Source of the DNA: UBA5078 sp963977405
GTDB taxonomy: Bacteria; Pseudomonadota; Gammaproteobacteria; Pseudomonadales; Pseudohongiellaceae
Length of the DNA stretch: 21,580 nucleotides
NCBI GenBank assembly: GCA_963977405.1
Contig: CAXBOY010000048.1
Location: forward strand, 1 to 21,580
Reading direction: 5' to 3'
Position 1 is the stretch's first letter; the number at the start of each line of letters is the position of its first letter. A model generated the notes under the pieces. The model ran no database searches. It had not been told where the DNA came from and worked only from the letters and a program-made list of their open reading frames with translations. Position numbers and translations under genes: made by a program. Shown piece after piece: positions 1 through 7,506 of the stretch.

Positions 1-480
1 TGCGATGCGCTACTACTGCGCACTCAGGTGCAGCAATGGCTTAAAGAGAAAAACCCCAGCATAGAAGGGCACATGGCACAGATGCGGCCAGATGGCGATG
101 CAGATCTTGCGGACGAGCTGATCGCCAATGTCCAAGTTCCACAGTGTCCGCACTGCGCGGGCGTACTCAAGCCCGACGTCGTATTCTTCGGCGGTACCAT
201 CGCGCGCCCCGTCGCCGCAGCGGTGACCGATGCTGTTCAGGCTTGCGATGCGGTGCTGGTAGTGGGCTCGTCGCTCACCGTGTTCTCGGGGTTTCGCATC
301 TGCCGTGATGCGCATCGTCTGGGAAAACCAATTGCGGCTCTGAACCAAGGGGTGATGCGAGCCGACGATTTGTTGAGTCTGAAGATCGAAGAAGATTGTG
401 AGCTGGGCTTAGATCGCTTGCGGGCTCTGTTGCTTAAGGCTGCAGACCCGCGCGCGAGATCCAGCGCCCCTGCCATTTAA
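1..480 (+). CDS. Sir2-family NAD-dependent protein deacylase, 3' part (5' end outside window)
   Basis: The reading frame is open from base 1 to the TAA at 478–480, so the start lies left of the window. The visible 159 residues are the C-terminal part of a sirtuin, which uses NAD+ to remove acyl groups from lysines. Residue 1 is a Cys that fits the second Cys of the first zinc CxxC pair, and CPHC near residues 51–54 is the second pair. KPDVVFFGG follows (sirtuins usually have KPxVVxFGE), then VLVVGSSLTVFSGFR, the family's NAD-binding GxSL segment. The phrases PIAALNQG and RADDLLSLKI match the class II bacterial type. The Rossmann core start, with the GAGxS motif and catalytic His, is not visible. 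The last 47 bp overlap the 3' end of the convergent folK gene. The family is clear; the substrate is unknown. Confidence 0.9.
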   Translation, partial: CDALLLRTQVQQWLKEKNPSIEGHMAQMRPDGDADLADELIANVQVPQCPHCAGVLKPDVVFFGGTIARPVAAAVTDAVQACDAVLVVGSSLTVFSGFRICRDAHRLGKPIAALNQGVMRADDLLSLKIEEDCELGLDRLRALLLKAADPRARSSAPAI

Positions 481-958
481 AGTCGATCGACCAAAGCTTC
501 TGCTTGCGCTTATCGTAGTCCGTCCACAATGCGCCATAGGTCTGGCCAGTCACTGAATGAACCTCATCGAAGCAGACCTGGGATAATGGCCATAGAACAT
601 AGGCATTGTCGACGATCTCGGCACGGGGCAATTGAATACCCTCGATCACGCCGTTGGCCTCACCGAAAGTAAGGATATCGATGTCGACGGTTCGGCCGCT
701 AAATTTAGGACGGGCGCGTTGACGGCCATGTTCATCCTCATAGTCTTTAAGGAATTGCGTCAACTCTGGGATAGTCTCATCGGTTTCAATGAGCGCCACC
801 ATGTTCAGGAAATTCGCGCCATCGAAGCCCACCGACTCACTCTCGAACACAGAAGAGGTGCGTAAGTGTCCATAACGCGCGTGCAGTGCATCCAGTGCTT
901 CGCGCAGTTGTGGTTCGGGAGTGATATTACTACCAAGACTCAGTGCCACGGTGTGCAA
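434..958 (-). CDS. folK: 2-amino-4-hydroxy-6-hydroxymethyldihydropteridine pyrophosphokinase (HPPK)
   Basis: This 174-residue cytoplasmic enzyme transfers pyrophosphate from ATP to 6-hydroxymethyl-7,8-dihydropterin, the step after FolB in folate synthesis. LSLGSN at residues 6–11 is the family's opening strand. GRTVDIDIL near residues 88–96 carries the two Mg-binding aspartates (D92, D94), and LPRAEIVDNAYVLWPL matches the conserved C-terminal pterin/ATP segment. The start is a TTG at 958, chosen because GGGGAG lies about 9 nt upstream. An internal GTG four codons further in is the alternative. It sits 14 nt after the folB stop codon and is the last gene of a tsaD–folB–folK run. Its 3' end overlaps the opposing sirtuin gene by 47 bp. 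Confidence 0.92.
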   Translation of the reverse strand: MHTVALSLGSNITPEPQLREALDALHARYGHLRTSSVFESESVGFDGANFLNMVALIETDETIPELTQFLKDYEDEHGRQRARPKFSGRTVDIDILTFGEANGVIEGIQLPRAEIVDNAYVLWPLSQVCFDEVHSVTGQTYGALWTDYDKRKQKLWSIDFKWQGRWISRAGLQP

Positions 959-972
959 GTCGGCCTACTCCC

Positions 973-1329
973 CTAGAATTTTGTTCCACGCTCGATGATC
1001 ACGCCTACGTCTTTGGCGCCAGTCACAGCCCCAGGCTTGCCGACGCGCAGACGCAGCCATGGCACTTGAAACTCTTCCAGTACAATCTGCGCAATTCGCT
1101 CAGCCATAGTCTCTAGCAGAAGAAACTCACTCTCTTCAATGAAAGATATCAGGCGCTTCGAGACGCTCTTGTAGTCGAGAGTCTTATGAATGTCTTCGCT
1201 CGCTGCTGCCGCACGGATGTCCGTGCCCATCTCAAGGTCGAGACTTACGGTCTGCTTGCACTCGCGCTCCCAGTCGAATATTCCGATGACTGTTTCGATC
1301 CGCAGATCGTGAACATAGACGATATCCAT
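973..1329 (-). CDS. folB: Dihydroneopterin aldolase
   Basis: This 118-residue protein, the usual FolB length, cleaves 7,8-dihydroneopterin to 6-hydroxymethyldihydropterin and glycolaldehyde, supplying the FolK substrate. Visible hallmarks are IGIFDWER near residues 15–22 with E21, LDYKSV with Y53, LLETMAERIA with the pterin-binding E73, and the catalytic lysine in VGKPGAV (K98). The ATG at 1329 has only a weak AGGA upstream. The gene begins 37 nt after the tsaD stop codon and ends 14 nt before folK, so translation probably follows from a shared mRNA. In many gammaproteobacteria plsY lies between or next to tsaD and folB; there is no room for it here. Confidence 0.93.
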   Translation of the reverse strand: MDIVYVHDLRIETVIGIFDWERECKQTVSLDLEMGTDIRAAAASEDIHKTLDYKSVSKRLISFIEESEFLLLETMAERIAQIVLEEFQVPWLRLRVGKPGAVTGAKDVGVIIERGTKF

Positions 1330-1366
1330 AGTTAAAATCCTAATGTTAACTGCCGATTAGTTTGCG

Positions 1367-2419
1367 CTACTGCGACGCCGATTGCCCCAAAGGCGGCAGG
1401 CTTGCCAGTGGCCAGCGTGGTTTCACATCTAAGGCAAGCGAGCTTGTCTCCCCCGCCAGCAAGCGTTGCGTGCCCGCATAGGCGATCATCGCGCCGTTGT
1501 CTGTACAGAAGCGAGGCTGGGCATAGAACAGCTGCGCACGCTCCTTCTCGACCATGGACTGCAGGCCCGCTCGCAGCGCCAAGTTCGCGCTCACCCCACC
1601 GGCAATGACCAAGGTCTTCAAGCCAGTCTGTTGCAAGGCTCGGCGACACTTGATGATAAAGGTCTGCACTACCGCATCTTCGAAGGCGAAGGCGATATCG
1701 GCCTTGCCCTGACGGGATACCGGCTCTGGAGCCGATGCGCTCGCAGCATCTGCGAGTGTATTGCGCACGAAAGTCTTGAGACCACTGAAACTAAAATCTA
1801 GCCCTGGCCGATTAGTCATGGGCCTTGGAAATTGATAGAGGCCCGGGGTGCCTTCCAGTGCCAAAGCTGCCACGCGGGGACCCCCAGGGTACTCTAGGCC
1901 TAGCATCTTACCGACCTTGTCGAAAGCCTCTCCCGCCGCGTCATCCAAAGACTCCCCTAGGAGAGAATAGCGACCAATACCATCGACCCGCACCAACTGT
2001 GTGTGGCCGCCGGAGACTAATAGCGCTACGAAGGGGAATTGCGGTGGTTCGGCCTCTAGCATCGGCGCAAGCAGATGCCCCTCCATATGGTGAACGCCGA
2101 TAGTCGGAACCCCAAGAGACATGCCCAGCGCACGCCCGATGCTAGCGCCTACCAAGAGTGCGCCCACAAGACCGGGGCCCGCTGTATAGGCAATGCCATC
2201 GATGCCCGACAGAGGCGTATTAGCAGCCTGCAGGACCTCTTCAATTAGCGGCAACGCCTTGCGGATATGGTCTCGGGAGGCCAATTCCGGCACCACGCCA
2301 CCGAAACGGGCGTGCATGTCTACTTGGCTGAACAGACGGTCGGCTAGCAGGCCGTCGGCGCTGTCATACACCGCGACTCCGGTCTCGTCACAAGACGTCT
2401 CTATTCCTAAAACTCGCAT
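1367..2419 (-). CDS. tsaD: tRNA N6-adenosine threonylcarbamoyltransferase TsaD
   Basis: TsaD (also called Gcp/YgjD/Kae1), acting with TsaB and TsaE, moves the threonylcarbamoyl group from its AMP adduct to A37 of ANN-decoding tRNAs. This 350-residue protein opens with LGIETSCDETGVAVYD, the ASKHA phosphate-binding strand. It has HHMEGHL with metal ligands H111 and H115, LLVSGGHTQL near residues 133–142, and CTDNGAMIAYAG with the third ligand D307. The length is slightly above the usual 335–345 because of a C-terminal tail. It is the first gene of the minus-strand tsaD–folB–folK run and is divergent from rpsU, an arrangement conserved in gammaproteobacteria. Confidence 0.96.
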   Translation of the reverse strand: MRVLGIETSCDETGVAVYDSADGLLADRLFSQVDMHARFGGVVPELASRDHIRKALPLIEEVLQAANTPLSGIDGIAYTAGPGLVGALLVGASIGRALGMSLGVPTIGVHHMEGHLLAPMLEAEPPQFPFVALLVSGGHTQLVRVDGIGRYSLLGESLDDAAGEAFDKVGKMLGLEYPGGPRVAALALEGTPGLYQFPRPMTNRPGLDFSFSGLKTFVRNTLADAASASAPEPVSRQGKADIAFAFEDAVVQTFIIKCRRALQQTGLKTLVIAGGVSANLALRAGLQSMVEKERAQLFYAQPRFCTDNGAMIAYAGTQRLLAGETSSLALDVKPRWPLASLPPLGQSASQ

Positions 2420-2739
2420 AAGTTTGAAGCTTCTCGATGCCCTAGTGGCGGCCTGATAGGGTTTACCTACCCTAGGAAGAGCCTAGGTCGGGGGCGCTCA
2501 TAATATGTCAGCGGGCGCAGCCTTGACCAGCCAAAGGGGGATTTAAAGCCAGTATTTACGCGGCAATCGCGCCTATTTTGGTTTCCAGACTATGAAATCT
2601 TTGCATTTATTGAAGCGCCGCATTAATATGTGCCCCCTTTGATTTTAATGCCCAAACCTCGCAATACGCGTAGGGCGCGGGTGACGCTTTCGAACACGAT
2701 CAACCAAATCAGCTAGATAAACGGGAAGGTGTGCATTTT
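2420..2739. other. Divergent intergenic region between tsaD and rpsU
   Basis: No gene is seen in these 320 bp. The region must carry the promoters for tsaD (minus) and the rpsU cluster (plus). Two CCTAGG hexamers lie close together at 2471–2487, separated by 5 bp. A TATTAT-like box readable on the minus strand at 2500–2505 could be a -10 for tsaD, but it has no convincing -35. Stretches at 2540–2650 are visibly more AT-rich than the neighbouring genes. Confidence 0.6.
2601..2629 (+). promoter_or_regulatory. Candidate sigma-70 promoter for the rpsU–yqeY–dnaG–rpoD cluster
   Basis: TTGCAT at 2601–2606 and TAATAT at 2624–2629 are separated by exactly 17 bp, in the AT-rich part of the intergenic region about 110 bp upstream of rpsU. 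The matches to TTGACA/TATAAT are partial (3/6 and 4/6), so the call rests on spacing and position only. Confidence 0.3.
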
Positions 2740-2955
2740 ATGCCAATGGTAAAACTGAAAGAAAACGAGCCGTTTGACGTCGCTCTAAGAAGATTCAAGC
2801 GCTCATGCGAAAAAGCCGGCGTATTAGCCGAAGTACGTCGCAAAGAATTCTACGAAAAGCCAACTGCAGCGCGTAAGCGTAAAGCTGCGGCAGCGGTTAA
2901 GCGCCACCTGAAGAAGTTGCAGCGCGAGAACAAGAAGACCAAACGCTTCTATTAA
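2740..2955 (+). CDS. rpsU: 30S ribosomal protein S21
   Basis: This 71-residue, strongly basic protein sits on the small ribosomal subunit near the anti-Shine-Dalgarno end of 16S rRNA. ENEPFDVALRRFKRSCEKAG and EVRRKEFYEKPTAARKRKA follow the S21 family almost letter for letter, and the C-terminal half is Lys/Arg rich. The ATG at 2740 is chosen over the in-frame GTG at 2731. GGAAGGTG at 2724–2731 is a near-ideal ribosome binding site 8 nt before that ATG, and the GTG lies inside it. This is the first gene of the conserved rpsU–yqeY–dnaG–rpoD cluster. Confidence 0.97.
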   Translation: MPMVKLKENEPFDVALRRFKRSCEKAGVLAEVRRKEFYEKPTAARKRKAAAAVKRHLKKLQRENKKTKRFY

Positions 2956-2967
2956 GACTTGCGAGCC

Positions 2968-2988
2968 CTAGGTCGTCACAACGACTAG
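2968..2988 (+). terminator. Possible terminator or attenuator hairpin after rpsU
   Basis: CTAGgTCGT – CACA – ACGACTAG forms an 8-bp stem with one bulged G, 13 bp after the rpsU stop. The downstream sequence has only a short TTT. It could partly separate the high expression needed for rpsU from the downstream genes, as is known for this cluster in E. coli. A second small hairpin, AGCCCG-N5-CGGGCT at 3036–3052, has no T-run. Confidence 0.35.
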
Positions 2989-3079
2989 TGTGCCTGTTTA
3001 AAAGCCCTAGCACCTCGAGATGGCATCAATAGCGCAGCCCGGATAACGGGCTTCGACCCAATCGATTAGCGGATAGCCA

Positions 3080-3538
3080 ATGCCAGAAAGCGCACTCAAG
3101 CAGCAACTCAGCAATGCCATGAAAGACGCCATGCGAGCCAAAGATAAGGCCCGTTTGGGCACTGTGCGCCTTGCCCTTTCCGAAGTTAAAAAAATCGAAG
3201 TCGACGAGCGCATCGATCCGGATGACACGCGCATCATTGCCGTGCTCGAAAAGATGATTAAGCAGCGCCGCGAGTCGATCAAGCAGTACGAAGCGGGCAG
3301 TCGCCAAGATCTTGCAGACATTGAAAGCTCCGAGATTGAGGTTCTGCAAGAGTTTATGCCCAAAGCTCTGAGCGAAGCTGAAGTGAACGCCATCATCGCC
3401 CAAGCCATGCAGGACACCGGTGCAACTAGCATCGCCGACATGGGCAAGGTCATGGCAGCCGTGCGTCCCGCAGTGATTGGCCGTGCCGATATGGGCGCGA
3501 TCAGCCAACAGATCAAACAGCAGCTTTCCCAAAGCTAA
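3080..3538 (+). CDS. GatB/YqeY domain-containing protein
   Basis: This is a 152-residue cytoplasmic protein of the YqeY family, which resembles the tRNA-binding C-terminal tail of GatB amidotransferase subunits. Its exact function is not established. Family marks are KDAMRAKDKARLGTVRLAL near residues 15–33, an EVLQEFMPKALSEAEV segment, and the C-terminal GRADMGAISQQIKQQL. The length fits the usual ~148 residues and most of the protein is predicted helical. It lies between rpsU and dnaG, a position known from Pseudomonas and relatives but not from E. coli. The ATG at 3080 has only a weak ribosome binding site. Confidence 0.93.
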   Translation: MPESALKQQLSNAMKDAMRAKDKARLGTVRLALSEVKKIEVDERIDPDDTRIIAVLEKMIKQRRESIKQYEAGSRQDLADIESSEIEVLQEFMPKALSEAEVNAIIAQAMQDTGATSIADMGKVMAAVRPAVIGRADMGAISQQIKQQLSQS

Positions 3539-3595
3539 AACTGCTGGCAAACTGCTTCATCCCCAAGCTACACCACACTCTGGATTGCTGATGCT

Positions 3596-5434
3596 ATGGC
3601 CGGTTTGATTCCGCAAGCCTTCATTGATGATTTGCTTAGTCGCGTCGACATCGTCGATGTAATCGACAAGCGCATCAAGTTGCGCAAGACCGGCAAGAAC
3701 TACTCCGCGCTATGCCCCTTCCATACCGAGAAGTCCCCCTCCTTCAGCGTCGAGCCTGAGAAACAGTTCTATTACTGCTTCGGCTGCGGTGCCGGCGGCA
3801 ATGCGCTGGGCTTCGTCATGGACTACGAACGCATGGACTTCCCACTGGCCGTAGAAACGCTGGCTGGCGACTATGGATTAGCCGTACCGCGGGAGGAAGG
3901 AGGTAAGGACGAGCAAACTCGCAGTGAGAGCAAGCTTATCCTAGACGTTCTGGAGAAGAGCAATCAGTTCTACCAAAAACAACTGCGCGGCCATCCCCAG
4001 AAGGCACGGGCCGTGGACTATCTCAAGAGCCGCGGCCTGACCGGTGTCATCGCCAAACACTTCGGCATCGGCTTCGCCCCTCCTGGTTGGGACAATCTGC
4101 TCAATGCCATAGGGGTAGATGATGCGCAGATCGAGCTCTTGTTTAAGGCAGGCCTCATCATCAAGCGCGAGCAAGACGCCGCACCGGGCAATGCCGCAGA
4201 TAGGAAGAACGACGGCCAGTATGACCGCTTCCGCGACCGTATCATCTTCCCGATCCGCGATTCGCGCGGCCGCGTACTCGGTTTCGGTGGCAGGGTACTG
4301 ACGGACGAGAAGCCCAAATATCTGAACTCTCCCGAGACTCCCGTCTACCACAAGGCGAATGAACTCTACGGCCTCTATGAGGCGCGCCGCAGCAATCCAA
4401 AGCAATCGCGATTCATGATCGTGGAAGGCTATATGGATGTCGTGGCATTGGCGCAGAACGGTATCGACTGCGCCGTGGCCACACTCGGCACCGCTACTAA
4501 CGCCACTCACCTGACGCGGCTTTTTAAGATCGTCTCTGAGGTCATCTATTGCTTCGACGGCGATCAGGCCGGGCGCACCGCGGCTTGGCGTGGCATGCAG
4601 GCAACGCTGCCTATTCTGGAAGATGGTCGCCAGGTGCGCTTCCTGTTCTTGCCTGAGGGCGAAGACCCGGACACGCTGGTGCGCAAGATCGGCAAGGACC
4701 GCTTCATACAGCTCATGGACGACGCCACGCCCTTAGCGGACTTCTTCTTCAATCACCTGTGTGAAGACTTGAATCCAGACTCGATTGAGGGCAAGGCAAA
4801 GCTCAGCTCGCTCGCCCTTCCCCTTTTGAAGCAACTGCCCAAGGGTATTTACCGACAGTTGATGATCGATCAATTGGCACGCATGGCAGGCGTAGAGAGC
4901 CGCTCTATCGAGAATATGATGGGCAGCGCAGAGGTCGTCGAAACCCAGCCCCAGAACGATGAAGAGCCACCGCCCTATCCGATGCCGCCCGAGGAGTCCT
5001 ATAGTCCGCGCGGCCCCGCCAAACCCAAGAAACCCGAGCCCGTGGAGAAGGCGCTGCCACGTAGCCCAGGACTGAAAGCCATCGAGCTTTTGCTATACAA
5101 GCCGGAAGTTGCCGCCGTTTTGGACAAAGATATGGAACTATTGCGGGAAAATGGCAACCAATATACAGATTTATTGCTCGAACTCGTTGAATTAGTAAAG
5201 CAAGACCCCACTACTAATACCTATACAATGCTGGGCCATTGCTACGGCACCCCACTGGGGAATCAACTCACGCAGTTGATGAAGAAAGAGAAGATCACAC
5301 CGCTGGAAGGCATAAGCAGCGAGTTCCATTACTTGATCGATAGCCTCCTGTCCGATGCACAGAAGAAGCAATTAAAGAAACAATTAATGGCACAACTCGC
5401 ACCACGCCTACGCTCCAGCAAGACAGACCCTTAG
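3596..5434 (+). CDS. dnaG: DNA primase
   Basis: DnaG makes the RNA primers for lagging-strand and origin replication and acts with the DnaB helicase. The 612-residue protein has the full domain order. The N-terminal zinc ribbon is CHC2 type (C40, H43, C61, C64). A Toprim catalytic core contains VEGYMDV with E277 and CFDGDQAG with D321 and D323, which hold the catalytic metals. A Pro/Glu-rich linker around residues 440–485 is followed by a C-terminal helicase-interaction domain. The ATG at 3596 fits the family start (MAGLIPQAFIDDLLSRVDIV) but has a poor ribosome binding site, consistent with the low DnaG level seen in other species. The gene lies between yqeY and rpoD. Confidence 0.97.
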   Translation: MAGLIPQAFIDDLLSRVDIVDVIDKRIKLRKTGKNYSALCPFHTEKSPSFSVEPEKQFYYCFGCGAGGNALGFVMDYERMDFPLAVETLAGDYGLAVPREEGGKDEQTRSESKLILDVLEKSNQFYQKQLRGHPQKARAVDYLKSRGLTGVIAKHFGIGFAPPGWDNLLNAIGVDDAQIELLFKAGLIIKREQDAAPGNAADRKNDGQYDRFRDRIIFPIRDSRGRVLGFGGRVLTDEKPKYLNSPETPVYHKANELYGLYEARRSNPKQSRFMIVEGYMDVVALAQNGIDCAVATLGTATNATHLTRLFKIVSEVIYCFDGDQAGRTAAWRGMQATLPILEDGRQVRFLFLPEGEDPDTLVRKIGKDRFIQLMDDATPLADFFFNHLCEDLNPDSIEGKAKLSSLALPLLKQLPKGIYRQLMIDQLARMAGVESRSIENMMGSAEVVETQPQNDEEPPPYPMPPEESYSPRGPAKPKKPEPVEKALPRSPGLKAIELLLYKPEVAAVLDKDMELLRENGNQYTDLLLELVELVKQDPTTNTYTMLGHCYGTPLGNQLTQLMKKEKITPLEGISSEFHYLIDSLLSDAQKKQLKKQLMAQLAPRLRSSKTDP

Positions 5435-5471
5435 GAAGAATCCGTTGCTAGCAAGCCTAGTAGTATAAGGC

Positions 5472-5477
5472 TATAAT
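5472..5477 (+). promoter_or_regulatory. Perfect -10 hexamer upstream of rpoD
   Basis: A consensus TATAAT lies 60 bp before the rpoD ATG, in the dnaG–rpoD gap. The -35 region is weak: TAGCAA at the ideal 17-bp spacing, or TTGCTA at a 21-bp spacer. A separate rpoD promoter in this gap would fit the independent control of rpoD known in E. coli. Confidence 0.35.
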
Positions 5478-5536
5478 GGCCGGCTCTTTTAAACACACGT
5501 TCACTATTGGCCCCAAGCGGCCAAACACGGGGAAAC

Positions 5537-7411
5537 ATGGCAGACATTCGTTTAGCCCTATCGCCACAATCTGGACTCAAGGCCCTAATCGCCAAAGGTA
5601 AAGAGCAAAACTATCTTACCTATGCAGAGGTCAATGACCACCTGCCAGAGTCGATTTCGGACCCGGATCAGGTCGAAGACATCATTCAGATGATTAACGA
5701 CATGGGAATTAAGGTCTATGAGACCGCTCCCGATGCCGACACGCTGCTCATGAACGAGGGCGACAGCAATACCGATGAAGTCGCCGCCGCAGAGGCCGCT
5801 GCCGCATTGGCAGCCGTCGAGAATGAGGCAGGTCGCACCACCGACCCAGTGCGCATGTATATGCGCGAGATGGGCACTGTGGAGCTACTGACACGCGAAG
5901 GCGAGATCGTAATCGCCAAACGCATCGAAGAAGGCCTACGTGAGCTGATGAAAGCGATGGCTTGCTTTCCAGGCACCGTCGCCAAAGTACTCGACGAGTA
6001 TGAGTTAGTCGACTCTGAAGAGCGACGCCTCAGCGACATCATTACCGGCTATCTCTCGACCGAAGACGAAGAAGTGATCATCGCGGCAAACCTTGCCGAG
6101 ACCGAAGCTGAAGACAGCACTTCCGCCACTGCCAGCAAAGACGATGACAGTGACGACGATAGTGACGACGTCATCGACGACGAGGAAGAAGGCAATACAG
6201 GTCCGGATCCAGAAGAGGCGAAACTGCGTTTTGCCGATCTGCGTAAGCAACTCAAGGTGACGGACGCGGCGATCAAGAAGAACGGTCGCAACCACAAGAA
6301 GTCCATTGCCGAGCTAGAGAAACTGGGTGATAACTTCAAGACCTTTAAGCTAACACCTAAGCAGTTCGAGCCACTGCTTGCGCACATTCGCACCGTACTG
6401 CAGCGCGTTCGCCGCAACGAGCGTACAGTTCTTGCCCTCTGTGTCCGCAATGCAGGCATGCCGCGCAGAGCGTTTATCCAGACCTTCCCAAGCAATGAAG
6501 TTAACGAAGCTTGGGTAGATTCTTTGGTAGCGATGAAAGAGCCATGGTCCGAGGCTGTTGGAACCTACAAAGTAGAGATCATCCGTGCCCAGAAGAAACT
6601 GGTAGCGCTGGAAGAGGAGAGCGGCCTGTCCGTTTCCGAGATCAAAGAGATTAACCGCAACATGTCCATCGGCGAAGCCAAATCGCGCCGCGCTAAGAAA
6701 GAAATGGTCGAGGCAAACTTGCGTCTGGTGATCTCCATCGCCAAGAAGTACACCAACCGTGGCCTGCAGTTCCTAGACTTGATTCAGGAAGGCAACATTG
6801 GCTTGATGAAGGCCGTAGATAAGTTCGAATACCGTCGCGGCTACAAGTTCTCGACCTACGCTACCTGGTGGATTCGTCAGGCCATTACTCGCTCTATCGC
6901 CGACCAGGCCCGCACAATCCGTATTCCTGTGCACATGATCGAGACAATCAACAAGCTGAACCGTATCTCGCGCCAAATGGTCCACGAGAAAGGCCGTGAG
7001 CCTACGCCAGAAGAACTTGGCGAGCGCATGGACATGACCGAGGATAAAGTACGTCGCGTACTCAAGATCGCTAAAGAGCCAATCTCTATGGAGACGCCAA
7101 TTGGCGACGACGAAGATTCGCATCTAGGCGATTTCATAGAAGACTCTACGGTGGACTCACCAGTGGATTCCTCTATCGATGAAGGTCTACGTGAAGCAAC
7201 TAAGGACGTATTGTCCAGCCTAACCGCACGCGAAGCCAAAGTGCTGAGAATGCGCTTCGGCATCGACATGAACACGGATCACACACTTGAAGAAGTGGGT
7301 AAACAGTTCGACGTGACCCGTGAGCGTATTCGTCAGATCGAAGCGAAGGCACTGCGCAAGCTGCGCCATCCTACTCGCTCCGATCACCTTCGAAGCTTCC
7401 TCGACGAATAG
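5537..7411 (+). CDS. rpoD: RNA polymerase primary sigma factor RpoD (sigma-70)
   Basis: RpoD directs RNA polymerase to housekeeping promoters. From the ATG at 5537 the protein has 624 residues. That start has GGGGAA a few bases upstream and fits the family better than a TTG at 5507. Region 1.1 is seen as YLTYAEVNDHLPESISDP. Region 1.2 is DPVRMYMREMGTVELLTREG. A non-conserved insert with an Asp/Glu-rich run lies around residues 200–222. Region 2 (about 395–465) contains GLQFLDLIQEGNIGLMKAV and the -10-recognising YKFSTYATWWIRQAITR. The region 4 helix-turn-helix near the C-terminus contains VTRERIRQIEAKALRKLRHP. It is the last gene of the rpsU–yqeY–dnaG–rpoD cluster; a repeat element follows 10 bp after the stop. 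Confidence 0.97.
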   Translation: MADIRLALSPQSGLKALIAKGKEQNYLTYAEVNDHLPESISDPDQVEDIIQMINDMGIKVYETAPDADTLLMNEGDSNTDEVAAAEAAAALAAVENEAGRTTDPVRMYMREMGTVELLTREGEIVIAKRIEEGLRELMKAMACFPGTVAKVLDEYELVDSEERRLSDIITGYLSTEDEEVIIAANLAETEAEDSTSATASKDDDSDDDSDDVIDDEEEGNTGPDPEEAKLRFADLRKQLKVTDAAIKKNGRNHKKSIAELEKLGDNFKTFKLTPKQFEPLLAHIRTVLQRVRRNERTVLALCVRNAGMPRRAFIQTFPSNEVNEAWVDSLVAMKEPWSEAVGTYKVEIIRAQKKLVALEEESGLSVSEIKEINRNMSIGEAKSRRAKKEMVEANLRLVISIAKKYTNRGLQFLDLIQEGNIGLMKAVDKFEYRRGYKFSTYATWWIRQAITRSIADQARTIRIPVHMIETINKLNRISRQMVHEKGREPTPEELGERMDMTEDKVRRVLKIAKEPISMETPIGDDEDSHLGDFIEDSTVDSPVDSSIDEGLREATKDVLSSLTAREAKVLRMRFGIDMNTDHTLEEVGKQFDVTRERIRQIEAKALRKLRHPTRSDHLRSFLDE

Positions 7412-7420
7412 ACTTACCTA

Positions 7421-7482
7421 TAATGGGGTCAGGTTCACATAATGGGGTCAGGTTCACACAGTTCCTGTGTGAACCTGACCCC
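7421..7482. repeat. Tandem 19-bp duplication joined to a perfect 18-bp inverted repeat
   Basis: The same 19 bases (TAATGGGGTCAGGTTCACA) occur twice head to tail, at 7421–7439 and 7440–7458. The second copy continues into a palindrome with no mismatch: arm 7444–7461 (GGGGTCAGGTTCACACAG), a TTC loop at 7462–7464, and arm 7465–7482. Copy one could also pair with the distal arm over 15 bp. The element fills most of the gap between convergent rpoD and the M20 peptidase gene. The GGGGTCAGGTTCACA word resembles, from memory, dispersed palindromes found next to IS200-like (RAYT/Y1) transposase genes in proteobacteria; no such gene is in the window. There is no T-run, but a transcript would fold tightly, so it may also slow read-through between the converging genes. 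Confidence 0.85.
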
Positions 7483-7506
7483 TTCATTGTAGTTTCAGCA
7501 AATCTT

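Noticed and set aside
3007..3550. Two long minus-strand frames opposite yqeY
   Set aside because: Low-complexity Ser/Ala/Met or His/Leu composition with no family match; the plus-strand YqeY frame is clearly the gene.
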